Below are positions 56,827 to 64,000 of a stretch of DNA of 64,000 nucleotides, in pieces. Numbering within the stretch: the stretch's first letter is position 1; each line of letters opens with the position of its first letter. The notes beneath the pieces were generated by a model that saw nothing but the letters and a program-made list of their open reading frames with translations, searched no databases and was not told the DNA's origin. A program made the translations under genes and the position numbers. The DNA comes from Streptomyces cinnamoneus. Its GTDB lineage: Bacteria; Actinomycetota; Actinomycetes; Streptomycetales; Streptomycetaceae. The stretch lies in NCBI RefSeq assembly GCF_014650495.1, contig NZ_BMVB01000018.1, positions 1 through 64,000 on the forward strand, given 5' to 3'.

Positions 56827-58005
56827 GTGACCACCGCCCAGCCCTTGGATGTCCAGCCCACCCCCCTCGCCCTCCTGCTGCTCGGACGCGAGTCCGACCC
56901 CCGGAGCGAGCGCGGCGTGGAGTGCCCCGGCGACCTGCCGGCGCCGTCCGACCCGGATCTGGTGGAGCGTGCCCGCGCGGCCAAGGCGAAGCTCGGGGAC
57001 AAGGTCTTCGTGCTCGGCCACCACTACCAGCGCGACGAGGTCATCGAGTTCGCGGACGTCACCGGCGACTCCTTCAAGCTCGCCCGCGACGCGGCCGCCC
57101 GCCCGGACGCCGAGTACATCGTCTTCTGCGGCGTGCACTTCATGGCCGAGTCCGCGGACATCCTGACCACGGCCGACCAGCAGGTCGTCCTGCCGGACCT
57201 GGCCGCGGGCTGCTCGATGGCCGACATGGCCACCGCCGAGCAGGTCGCCGAGTGCTGGGACGTGCTGACCGAGGCCGGCATAGCCGAGGTGACCGTTCCC
57301 GTCTCGTACATGAACTCGTCGGCCGACATCAAGGCGTTCACCGGCAAGCACGGCGGCACCATCTGCACCTCCTCCAACGCCGAGCGCGCCCTGAACTGGG
57401 CGTTCGAGCAGGGCGAGAAGGTGCTGTTCCTGCCCGACCAGCACCTGGGCCGCAACACCGCCGTCCGCGACATGGGCATGTCGCTGGAGGACTGCGTCGT
57501 CTACAACCCGCACCGGCCGAACGGCGGTCTGACCGCCGAGGAGCTGCGCGGCGCGAAGATGATCCTGTGGCGCGGGCACTGCTCGGTGCACGGCCGCTTC
57601 TCGCTCGACTCCGTCAACGACGTGCGCGAGCGCATCCCGGGCGTCAACGTCCTGGTGCACCCCGAGTGCCGCCACGAGGTCGTGGCCGCGGCCGACTACG
57701 TCGGTTCGACGGAGTACATCATCAAGACCCTGGAGGCCGCCCCGGCCGGGTCGAAGTGGGCCATCGGCACGGAGCTGAACCTGGTGCGCCGCCTGGCGAA
57801 CCGATTCGCCGGTGAGGGCAAGGAGATCGTCTTCCTCGACAAGACGGTCTGCTTCTGCTCGACGATGAACCGCATCGACCTGCCCCACCTGGTGTGGGCG
57901 CTGGAGTCCCTGGCGGACGGCAAGGTCGTCAACCGCATCGAGGTCGACCCCGAGGTCGCGAGCTTCTCGAAGCTGGCGCTGGAGCGGATGCTCGCGCTGC
58001 CGTAG
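56827..58005 (+). CDS. nadA: Quinolinate synthase A
   Basis: NadA condenses iminoaspartate with dihydroxyacetone phosphate to quinolinate for NAD. The 392-residue protein has FVLGHHYQRDEVIEFADVTGDSFKLA, the Fe-S ligand region YIVFCGVHFMAESADIL, LLAAGCSMAD-type segment LAAGCSMADMA, VVYNPHRPNGGL, LVHPECRHEVV and the C-terminal VCFCSTMNRI. These supply the cysteines that bind its [4Fe-4S] cluster. GTG 56827 is chosen because AAAGGG precedes it by 8 nt. No nadB or nadC lies immediately downstream. Confidence 0.96.
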   Translation: MTTAQPLDVQPTPLALLLLGRESDPRSERGVECPGDLPAPSDPDLVERARAAKAKLGDKVFVLGHHYQRDEVIEFADVTGDSFKLARDAAARPDAEYIVFCGVHFMAESADILTTADQQVVLPDLAAGCSMADMATAEQVAECWDVLTEAGIAEVTVPVSYMNSSADIKAFTGKHGGTICTSSNAERALNWAFEQGEKVLFLPDQHLGRNTAVRDMGMSLEDCVVYNPHRPNGGLTAEELRGAKMILWRGHCSVHGRFSLDSVNDVRERIPGVNVLVHPECRHEVVAAADYVGSTEYIIKTLEAAPAGSKWAIGTELNLVRRLANRFAGEGKEIVFLDKTVCFCSTMNRIDLPHLVWALESLADGKVVNRIEVDPEVASFSKLALERMLALP

Positions 58006-58027
58006 CCGCAGCGGTCGTCGCCGTCCG

Positions 58028-58071
58028 CGGACGCCGGGCGGGCCGGAGGGATCCGGCCCGCCCGGCGTCCG
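58028..58071. terminator. Terminator between nadA and the response regulator
   Basis: A 19-bp stem (58028-58046 with 58053-58071) and a 6-nt loop lie between the convergent stops, with a TTTT run close by on the plus strand. Confidence 0.85.
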
Positions 58072-58103
58072 GCGTTTTCCGTCCGTCCGCGGGCCGGCGT
58101 CCG

Positions 58104-58793
58104 TCAGTCCGTCCGCGGGCGGACCAGGCCCGACTCGTAGGCGATCACCACCAGCTGGGCCCGGTCCCGCGCGCCCAGTTTCGCCATGGCCCGGTTGACG
58201 TGGGTCTTGACCGTCAACGGGCTGACGCTGAGGCGCTCGCCTATCTCGTCGTTCGACAGCCCGCCCGCCACCTGGACCAGCACCTCCCGCTCCCGCACGG
58301 TCAGGACGTCCAGCCGCACCGGGGCCGCCCCCGGCCGCTGCGGCCCGCGCGCCTCCCCCTGCGCCAGGAACTTCGCGATGAGCCCCTTCGTCGCCACCGG
58401 TGACAGCAGCGCCTCCCCCGCCGCCGCGATCCGGATCGCGGCGAGCAGCTCGTCCGGCTCGGCCCCCTTGCCGAGGAAGCCCGAAGCACCCGCCCGCAAC
58501 GACTGGACGACGTACTCGTCGACCTCGAAGGTCGTCAGCATCACCACCCGCACCGCCGCCAGCGCCGGGTCGGAACAGATGGCGCGGGTCGCGGCGAGGC
58601 CGTCCGTACCCGGCATCCGGATGTCCATCAGCACCACGTCCGGCGCGTGGAGGCGGGCCAGCGCGACCGCCTCGGCGCCGTCCGCCGCCTCGCCCACCAC
58701 CCGCATGTCCGGCTCGGAGTCCACCAACACCTTGAACGCGCTGCGCAGCAGCGCCTGGTCGTCCGCCAGGAGAACGGTGATCGGCTCAGTCAT
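58104..58793 (-). CDS. NarL/LuxR-family response regulator
   Basis: The 229-residue regulator has the receiver acidic pair in LLADDQALLRS, the phosphoacceptor in VVLMDIRMPGTDGL (near 55), the conserved lysine in GFLGKGAEPDELL, and a C-terminal LuxR helix-turn-helix (LTVREREVLVQVAGGLSNDEIGERLSVSPLTVKTHVNRAMAKLGARDRAQLVVIAYESGL). It follows its sensor kinase by 33 bp on the same strand, and pspA lies next to them, as in Lia-type envelope-stress systems. The regulon is not known. Confidence 0.92.
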   Translation of the reverse strand: MTEPITVLLADDQALLRSAFKVLVDSEPDMRVVGEAADGAEAVALARLHAPDVVLMDIRMPGTDGLAATRAICSDPALAAVRVVMLTTFEVDEYVVQSLRAGASGFLGKGAEPDELLAAIRIAAAGEALLSPVATKGLIAKFLAQGEARGPQRPGAAPVRLDVLTVREREVLVQVAGGLSNDEIGERLSVSPLTVKTHVNRAMAKLGARDRAQLVVIAYESGLVRPRTD

Positions 58794-58826
58794 GCGGCCC
58801 AGCCTAGGCTCGGCCTCCCCCGCCCC

Positions 58827-60119
58827 TCACGGCTCGGTACGGGCCTGCAGGGGCAGGACGGCGCGCACCCGGAAACCGCTCGCGCCCCCCGCGCGCGGGC
58901 CCGCCTCGCAGATGCCGCCGAGCGCGACCGCGCGCTCCCGCATGCCGATCAGGCCGTGGCCGCCCCCCGGTTCCGCGGCGGTGGCGGCGGCCGGTTCCGC
59001 CGCGGGGCGCCCGCCGCCGTCGTCCAGGACGGTCAGGTCCAGGCTGCCGGGCCGGCGCAGCAGGGCCACCTCGGCGCGGGCACCGGGCCCGGCGTGCTTG
59101 TGGACGTTGGTCAGCGCCTCCTGGAGCACCCGGTAGGCGGTCAGGTCGACGGCCCCCGGCAGCGGGCCGATGACGGCCGCGGCGCCGGCCGCGCCCGTGC
59201 CGGTGGCGGGGGTGCCGGGCCCGGTGGAGGTGGCGGTGACCTCGACGCCCAGTCCCACCCGGGCGAAGCCGTCGACGAGCTGGTCGAGCACGCCGAGGCC
59301 GGGCGCCGGCTCGGTGGGGGCCTCGGGATCGCCGTACTGCCGCAGCAGCCCCACGGTGGCGCGCAGCTCCTCCAGCGCCGAGCGGCTGGCCTGGCGGACG
59401 TGGGCGAGGGCCTGTTTGGCCTGGTCGGGGCGGCTGTCCATGATGTGGGAGGCCACGCCGGCCTGGACGTTGACGAGGGCGATGTGGTGGGCGACGACGT
59501 CGTGCAGCTCGCGGGCGATGCGCAACCGCTCCTCGGCGACGCGGCGCCGGGCCTCCTCCTCGCGCGAGCGCTCGGCGCGCACCGCGCGCTCCTCGACGGC
59601 CGTGACGTAGGCGCGACGGCTGCGGACGGCGTCGCCGGCAGCGCCGGCCATGCCGGTCCAGGCGAACAGGCCGAGGTTCTCCTGGGCGTACCAGGGCGGC
59701 GGGCCGAAGAGCATGACGGCGCCGGTGAGGACGGCGACGGTCACGGCGACGATGCGCCAGGCGGTGGGCCGTTCGGTGCGGGCGGCGATGGTGTAGAGGG
59801 CCAGCGCGACGCTGGTGGCGATCTGGGTGCGGGGCGGGCCCTCGTCGCAGGCGACGACGGTGGCCACGACCGTCAGGACGCAGGTCAGGGCGAGGACCGT
59901 GCGCGGCCGGCGGCGCCGCACCACCAGGCAGGCGCAGGCGGCCGCCGTCAGCAGGACGTAGGGGAGCCCCGGCGGGCGGCGCTCGGTGTGCGGGCCCAGG
60001 TAGGCGCCGACGAGGACGAGCACGAGGACGAGGACGGCCAGCAGGCTGTCGGCGGCGAGCGGATGGGTGCGCAGCCAGCGGTGCGGGCGGGCGAAGCCCG
60101 TGGCGGCGAGGGAGGTCAT
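58827..60119 (-). CDS. Sensor histidine kinase, HPK7 type
   Basis: The 430-residue kinase has about four to five N-terminal membrane helices (LAADSLLAVLVLVLVLVGAYLG; VLLTAAACACLVV; TVLALTCVLTVVATVVA; IVAVTVAVLTGAVMLFG), a HisKA_3 box (LRIARELHDVVAHHIALVNVQAGVASHIM) and HATPase motifs (ALTNVHKHAGPGARAEV; VLDDGGGRP; GGGHGLIGMRERAVALGG). ATG 60119 is chosen over the longer reading, which begins with Pro/Arg-rich codons. It is co-oriented with its response regulator and with pspA upstream. Confidence 0.9.
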   Translation of the reverse strand: MTSLAATGFARPHRWLRTHPLAADSLLAVLVLVLVLVGAYLGPHTERRPPGLPYVLLTAAACACLVVRRRRPRTVLALTCVLTVVATVVACDEGPPRTQIATSVALALYTIAARTERPTAWRIVAVTVAVLTGAVMLFGPPPWYAQENLGLFAWTGMAGAAGDAVRSRRAYVTAVEERAVRAERSREEEARRRVAEERLRIARELHDVVAHHIALVNVQAGVASHIMDSRPDQAKQALAHVRQASRSALEELRATVGLLRQYGDPEAPTEPAPGLGVLDQLVDGFARVGLGVEVTATSTGPGTPATGTGAAGAAAVIGPLPGAVDLTAYRVLQEALTNVHKHAGPGARAEVALLRRPGSLDLTVLDDGGGRPAAEPAAATAAEPGGGHGLIGMRERAVALGGICEAGPRAGGASGFRVRAVLPLQARTEP

Positions 60120-60171
60120 CGCGGTCCGTTCGGGGGGCGGGCCGTGCGGGCGGGCCGGTGCGGGGAGAGCG

Positions 60172-60207
60172 GCCGCGCCCCCGCCCGGGAAGGGGCGGGG
60201 GCGCGGC
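60172..60207 (-). terminator. Terminator after pspAA
   Basis: A 15-bp stem (60172-60186 with 60193-60207) and a 6-nt loop lie 45 bp beyond the pspAA stop, between it and the sensor kinase start. Confidence 0.75.
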
Positions 60208-60251
60208 GGGTGCCGGAGTGCCAAAGGAGCCGGGTCAGGGGGAAGGCGGGG

Positions 60252-60530
60252 TCAGCCGGGGATGAGGCCGTCGTCGCCGAGCAGTTCGCGCACGTCGGCC
60301 AAGGTGGCGTCGGGCGCGGGCAGGATCAGTTCGGAGGGTTCCAGTGCGTCGTCGGGCAGCGGTTCGCCGATGCGGCGCACGGCGTCGAGCAGGGCGCCGA
60401 GGGTGCGGCGGAAGCCCGCCTCGTCGCCGCCCTCGACCTCGGCGAGCAGCTGGTCGTCCAGCGCGTTGAGCTCGGCGAAGTGGCGGTCGGCCACCTTCAC
60501 CTGGCCCTCCCCCATGATCCGTACGATCAT
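60252..60530 (-). CDS. PspA-associated protein PspAA
   Basis: The 92-residue protein begins MIVRIMGEGQVKVADRHFAELNALDDQLLAEVEGGDEAGFRRTLGALL, the PspAA fold found beside pspA in actinobacteria and archaea. It ends with LADVRELLGDDGLIPG. A role in regulating or assembling PspA is inferred from this association. It lies 74 bp after the pspA stop on the same strand. ATG 60530 is the start that fits the family. Confidence 0.88.
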   Translation of the reverse strand: MIVRIMGEGQVKVADRHFAELNALDDQLLAEVEGGDEAGFRRTLGALLDAVRRIGEPLPDDALEPSELILPAPDATLADVRELLGDDGLIPG

Positions 60531-60604
60531 GACGGTCTCCCTTGCCTCGGGGCGTCCGGTGCCTACGGGCTCACGTCCTCGCCGCGCCCGGTGCGCCGGG
60601 CGCG

Positions 60605-61402
60605 TCAGCTCTTGTCGAACCGCGGCTGCTCCTGAGGGCGGTCCTGCCGCATCTGCCCGGCGGCGCCCCCTTCGATGGCCTGCTGCCGGCCGCTGCCGCC
60701 GCCCGCGAGCTCGGCCTTCATCCGCTGCAGCTCCAGCTCGACGTCCGAGCCGCTGGAGAGGCGGTCCAGCTCGGCGGTGATGTCGTCCTTGGCCGTACCG
60801 GTCGGGTCGTCGAGCGCGCCGGAGGCGAGCAGCTCGTCGATGGCGCCGGCGCGGGCCTGCATCTGGGCGGTCTTGTCCTCGGCGCGCTGGATGGCCATGC
60901 CGACGTCGCCCATCTCCTCGGAGATGCCGGAGAAGGCTTCGCCGATGCGGGTCTGGGCCTGGGCGGCGGTGTAGGTGGCCTTGATGGTCTCCTTCTTCGT
61001 GCGGAAGGCGTCCACCTTGGCCTGCAGGCGCTGGGAGGCGAGCGTGAGCTTCTCCTCCTCGCCCTGAAGGGTCTGGTGCTGCGTCTCCAGGTCGCTGACC
61101 TGCTGCTGGAGCGCGGCGCGGCGGGTGAGCGCCTCGCGCGCCAGGTCCTCGCGGCCGAGCGCGAGCGCCTTGCGGCCCTGCTCCTCCAGCTTGGTCGACT
61201 GGTTCTGCAGCTGGTTGAGCTGGAGCTCCAGGCGCTTGCGGGACGTCGCGACGTCCGCGACGCCGCGCCGCACCTTCTGCAGCAGCTCCAGCTGCTTCTG
61301 GTACGAGTAGTCGAGGGTCTCGCGCGGATCCTCGGCCCGGTCCAGGGCCTTGTTGGCCTTCGCGCGGAAGATCATCCCCATCCGCTTCATGACACCGCTC
61401 AT
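60605..61402 (-). CDS. pspA: PspA/IM30-family protein
   Basis: The 265-residue protein has the amphipathic N-terminus (MSGVMKRMGMIFRAKANKALDRAEDPRETLDYSYQKQLELLQKVRRGV) and the long coiled coil of ESCRT-III-like PspA/IM30 proteins, which coat and repair membranes under stress. The C-terminal part is a Gly/Gln-rich tail. It starts at ATG 61402 (or 61390). A two-component pair and pspAA lie downstream on the same strand. It is divergent from the DUF3043-type gene. Confidence 0.92.
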   Translation of the reverse strand: MSGVMKRMGMIFRAKANKALDRAEDPRETLDYSYQKQLELLQKVRRGVADVATSRKRLELQLNQLQNQSTKLEEQGRKALALGREDLAREALTRRAALQQQVSDLETQHQTLQGEEEKLTLASQRLQAKVDAFRTKKETIKATYTAAQAQTRIGEAFSGISEEMGDVGMAIQRAEDKTAQMQARAGAIDELLASGALDDPTGTAKDDITAELDRLSSGSDVELELQRMKAELAGGGSGRQQAIEGGAAGQMRQDRPQEQPRFDKS

Positions 61403-61691
61403 GGGCCTCGCGCGCCCCCTTCTGACCGAACTGATCGGGCTTAGGCTCCAGCACATCTTTCAGAACCCACAGTACGGGCCCTGCTTCCATTACCGCACTG
61501 TTCGGACGCGGATGCGCTCCTCCTGCAGGACGATCGCAAGGGTGCTCCTCTCCGGCGCAAGGAGTAGATGCGGCGCCAGGGAAGTCTCCGGGGAGGGTGC
61601 GGGCCGGCCGGGGCGCGCGGGCGCACGCCGTTGCCGGATCGTGCCCCGAAGGGCTGGGGCAGCGCCGCCGGACCCCGTACCCTTGGGTCCC

Positions 61692-62285
61692 GTGTTCCGA
61701 AGCCGTACGAAAGCGCAGGCCGCACCCACCGAGGTGACCGCGGACCAGCCCAAGCAGCCCCGTGACCCGCAGGCCCCGAAGGGCCGCCCCACCCCCAAGC
61801 GCAGCGAGGCCGCCTCGCAGCGCCGCTCCCTGGCGCAGACGCCCGCCAACCGCAAGGACGCCGCCCGGCGGCAGCGGGAGGCGCGCCGCGCCGACATGGC
61901 CAAGCAGCGCGAAGCGCTGGCCAGCGGGGACGAGCGGTACCTGCCCGCCCGTGACAAGGGTCCGGTGCGCTCCTTCGCCCGCGACTTCGTCGACGCGCGG
62001 TACTCGGTGGCGGAGTTCTTCCTGCCGCTGGCCCTGGTCATCCTCGTCCTGAGCATGATCAACCAGGGCAAGTTCCAGTCCTACGTGCTGCTGGCGTGGC
62101 TGGTCGTGATCCTCCTGATCGTGATCAACTCCGTGATCACCGGCATCACCCTCAAGCGTGCCCTCAAGCAGCGCTTCCCCGACGAGCCCACGCGCGGCGC
62201 GGTGCCGTACGCCCTGATGCGCACGCTGCAGATGCGCCGGCTGCGCCTGCCCAAGCCGAAGGTCAAGCGCGGGGAACGGCCCTGA
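61692..62285 (+). CDS. DUF3043-type membrane protein
   Basis: The 197-residue protein has a long charged, Lys/Arg-rich N-terminal region (SRTKAQAAPTEVTADQPKQPRDPQAPKGRPTPKR), then RFARDFVDARYSVAEFFLPLALVILVLSMINQ-type residues leading to two transmembrane helices (about 110-160) and a conserved basic C-terminus (KRALKQRFPDEPTRGAVPYALMRTLQMRRLRLPKPKVKRG). I believe it is the DUF3043 family, from memory. GTG 61692 starts the conserved FRSRTKAQ motif. Its stop overlaps the downstream methyltransferase start. Confidence 0.85.
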   Translation: MFRSRTKAQAAPTEVTADQPKQPRDPQAPKGRPTPKRSEAASQRRSLAQTPANRKDAARRQREARRADMAKQREALASGDERYLPARDKGPVRSFARDFVDARYSVAEFFLPLALVILVLSMINQGKFQSYVLLAWLVVILLIVINSVITGITLKRALKQRFPDEPTRGAVPYALMRTLQMRRLRLPKPKVKRGERP

Positions 62286-63109
62286 GCGCCCCCGCCCCCG
62301 GCGGGAGCGCACCCGGCGCGTTCCCGGGCTTCGGCGGCGGCGCCGAGGGGTGGCTGAGCGGGCTCGGCGGGTTGCGGAACACCGTCCGCCAGGAGCTGGT
62401 CGCCCGCCAGGTCGACGAGCAGATATCCGCCCGCTTCCCCGTCGGGCGGCGGCTGCGGGTGCTGGACGTGGGCCCCGGCCAGGGCACGCAGGCGCTGCGC
62501 CTGGCCCGGGCCGGCCACGAGGTCACCGGCCTGGAGTCCGACCCCCGGATGGTCGCGGCCCTGCGCGGGGCGCTGGCCGCCGAGCCCGAGGGCATCCGGG
62601 AGCGGGTGCGGATCATCGAGGGCGACGGCCGTGACACCGGCGCGCACTTCCTGCCGGGCACCTTCGACATCGTGCTCTGCCACGGCGTGCTGATGTACGT
62701 GCCGGAGCCGGACCCGATGCTCGCGGGCCTGGCCCGGGTGCTCGCCCCCGGCGGCGTGCTGTCGCTGCTCGTGCGCAACGCGGACGCGCTGGCCATGCGG
62801 CCGGGGCTGTCCGGCGACTGGGACACCGCGCTGGCCGCCTTCGACTCGCCCGCCTACACCAACCGCATCGGCCTCCACGTGCGCGCGGACCGGCTGGAGG
62901 CGCTGACGGCGACGCTCGCCGGGATCGGCGCTCCGCTGCAGACCTGGTACGGGGTGCGGGTCTTCTCCGACCTGGCCGCCGACGGGCAGCCGGCCCCGGC
63001 CGGCGAGGAGCTGCGGCGGCTGCTGGCCGCCGAGGAGCGGGCGGGGCGCACCGACCCCTACCGTGCGGTGGCGGCGCTGCTGCACCTGTGCGGAGTGCGC
63101 GGCGGCTGA
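62282..63109 (+). CDS. Class I SAM-dependent methyltransferase
   Basis: The 275-residue protein (with the start discussed here) has the SAM-binding motif I LRVLDVGPGQGTQALRLARAGHEVTGLESD, then GDGRDTGAHFLPGTFDIVLCHGVLMYV and LARVLAPGGVLSLLVRN. Its substrate is unknown. No ATG or GTG lies between the previous stop and the conserved core. The best candidate is CTG 62282, in a CTGA overlap with the previous stop and after a GGGGAACGG site. TTG 62372 is the alternative. A 16-bp terminator follows. Confidence 0.8.
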   Translation: MSAPAPGGSAPGAFPGFGGGAEGWLSGLGGLRNTVRQELVARQVDEQISARFPVGRRLRVLDVGPGQGTQALRLARAGHEVTGLESDPRMVAALRGALAAEPEGIRERVRIIEGDGRDTGAHFLPGTFDIVLCHGVLMYVPEPDPMLAGLARVLAPGGVLSLLVRNADALAMRPGLSGDWDTALAAFDSPAYTNRIGLHVRADRLEALTATLAGIGAPLQTWYGVRVFSDLAADGQPAPAGEELRRLLAAEERAGRTDPYRAVAALLHLCGVRGG

Positions 63110-63125
63110 GTTTTCGTCCTCGAAG

Positions 63126-63163
63126 AACGCCGGGCGGGCTGCATCTTCAGCCCGCCCGGCGTT
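63126..63163. terminator. Terminator after the methyltransferase gene
   Basis: A 16-bp stem (63126-63141 with 63148-63163) with a 6-nt loop and TTTTT run is one of the strongest intrinsic terminators in the window. It serves the methyltransferase gene and the convergent small gene. Confidence 0.9.
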
Positions 63164-63202
63164 TTTCGAGCACCGGGGCCCTGGGCGGGGCCCCGGGCGA
63201 GG

Positions 63203-63421
63203 TCAGCCGGCGTCCGCCGCCTCGTGGAGGCTCATCGGCGACGCGTAGATCTCCGTGTCGTCCTCGAAGAGGCGGACCTGGTCGACGCCGCCGTCCAGCA
63301 GGGCCCGCCATTCCTCGCCGATCCAGGACTCCGCGTCCCCCTGCGTCGTGAACTCCTCCGGCTCCACCGGCGGGACCGTCTCCGTACCGTCGGTCTTCTC
63401 GAACCGCCACGTCCACGCCAT
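63203..63421 (-). CDS. Small conserved streptomycete protein
   Basis: The 72-residue protein MAWTWRFEKTDGTETVPPVEPEEFTTQGDAESWIGEEWRALLDGGVDQVRLFEDDTEIYASPMSLHEAADAG has an alternating beta-strand pattern and is acidic. I recognise it only as a conserved actinobacterial hypothetical protein. It ends 40 bp from the terminator and is divergent from the partial cobinamide kinase gene. Confidence 0.82.
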   Translation of the reverse strand: MAWTWRFEKTDGTETVPPVEPEEFTTQGDAESWIGEEWRALLDGGVDQVRLFEDDTEIYASPMSLHEAADAG

Positions 63422-63559
63422 GTCCGCCTCCTGGGGATCCGGGAACTCTGCCGTCGCAGCCTAACGGCCACCGGTCACGGGCAGTAGTGAAGGCTCGCGC
63501 CGGACGAGAAAGGGTGAGCCCCGCGCGCCCGCCGTGCACGGACGCGAGACGATCAGGGC

Positions 63560-64000
63560 GTGGATCTGACTCTCCTCGGCACCGGAGCCCCCGACGGGCT
63601 GCCGCGCCCCGGCTGTCCCTGCGCCGTCTGTGCCTGCGCCGTGGGCGACGCGGCGCGGGCGGCGACCGCCCTGCTCGTCGACGGCGCCCTGCTGCTCGAC
63701 CTGACCCCCGGTCCGGCGTTCGCCGCCGCCCGCGCGGGCCGTTCGATCACGGGGGTGCGCCAGGTGCTGCTCTCGCACCCGCACGACGGGCCCGCCGTGG
63801 AGTTCCCGGCGGGGCTGCCCGCGCCGGGGCGGGTGCCGGACGGGCGCGAGCTGTCGGTGATCAGCGGTCACAGGGTGCGGGCGCTGGCGCTGGACGCGCC
63901 GGGCACGGGCTACGAGGTGACGTCCCCCGACGGGGAGCGGCTGCTGTACCTGCCGCCGGGTGCGGGTCCGGCCGGGCTGTCCGCCCTGCCCGGCCCGTAC
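63560..64000 (+). CDS. Probable adenosylcobinamide kinase/guanylyltransferase, 5' part
   Basis: The frame is open from GTG 63560 to the window end (147 codons seen). It begins MDLTLLGTGAPDGLPRPGCPCAVCACA, with a Cys cluster, and later has VLLSHPHDGPAV and ISGHRVRALALDAPGTGYEVTSPDGERLLYLPPG. From memory, streptomycete CobU proteins have an N-terminal metallo-beta-lactamase-like domain starting this way before the kinase domain. The P-loop of CobU is not yet reached, so the call is provisional. The MBL metal motif looks degraded. Confidence 0.65.
   Translation, partial: MDLTLLGTGAPDGLPRPGCPCAVCACAVGDAARAATALLVDGALLLDLTPGPAFAAARAGRSITGVRQVLLSHPHDGPAVEFPAGLPAPGRVPDGRELSVISGHRVRALALDAPGTGYEVTSPDGERLLYLPPGAGPAGLSALPGPY

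Noticed and set aside
1..64000. tRNA or rRNA genes, CRISPR arrays, insertion sequences or prophage
   Set aside because: I saw no cloverleaf-like sequences, no regular spacer arrays and no transposase or integrase motifs.

Overview
The window is a chromosomal segment of a Streptomyces-type actinomycete. Evidence for this: very high GC with G/C-ending codons, frequent GTG starts, an actinobacterial SAM-IV riboswitch, a qcrCAB/ctaCDEF respiratory cluster, class II DAHP synthase, fused TrpE-TrpG, and ROK glucokinase. From memory, the gene order resembles the core region of the Streptomyces coelicolor chromosome around glkA, qcrCAB and nadA. I see no tRNA, rRNA, insertion sequence, prophage, CRISPR array or biosynthetic cluster. 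Most genes are housekeeping.

Layout. 1-3.9 kb: an FAD oxidoreductase, a Tyr/Gln-rich membrane protein and metF. 4-9 kb: thiamine synthesis (thiE on the minus strand; a TPP riboswitch followed by thiO-thiS-thiG on the plus strand), with a Rv2175c-like DNA-binding protein and an NAD(P)H oxidoreductase between. 9-13.6 kb: a PASTA Ser/Thr kinase overlapping endonuclease IV, a sulfite-oxidase-like enzyme, bacterioferritin and its ferredoxin under a perfect iron box. 13.7-17.3 kb: class II DAHP synthase, a Trp-codon leader peptide with attenuator, and fused anthranilate synthase. 17.3-20.3 kb: 6-phosphofructokinase and a NarL-type two-component pair. 20.3-27.7 kb: lipid acyltransferase, hydrolase, EEP-family enzyme, glucokinase, ArsA-like ATPase, SRPBCC protein and phosphoesterase. 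27.9-33.6 kb: acyl-CoA ligase, two glycosyltransferases and a lipoprotein with a metalloprotease motif. 33.7-39.1 kb: two NlpC/P60 hydrolases, a NYN-domain protein, a zinc-ribbon protein, a rhomboid protease and a stand-alone RAM domain. 39.1-41.9 kb: a class V aminotransferase behind a SAM-IV riboswitch, and trpD. 42-51.3 kb: the bc1-aa3 respiratory genes (ctaE-qcrCAB and ctaCDF) with a degenerate receiver protein and an L,D-transpeptidase between them. 51.7-58 kb: a cysteine desulfurase-TusA fusion, a PfkB kinase, two uncharacterised proteins, erpA and nadA. 58.1-64 kb: a second two-component pair, PspAA-PspA, a DUF3043-type protein, a methyltransferase, a small conserved protein and the start of a probable cobinamide kinase gene.

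Functionally the segment links central carbon uptake (glkA, pfkA), aromatic and tryptophan synthesis, thiamine, folate, NAD and Fe-S/sulfur metabolism, and the terminal respiratory chain. The main regulatory signals read from sequence are a TPP riboswitch, a SAM-IV riboswitch, a tryptophan attenuator, an iron box, a SigR-type promoter in front of erpA, paired palindromes around the nadA promoter, and an undescribed array of four 11-bp tandem repeats at 37939-37982. The last, together with the riboswitch-controlled aminotransferase and the fused desulfurase, are the parts I would look at first.
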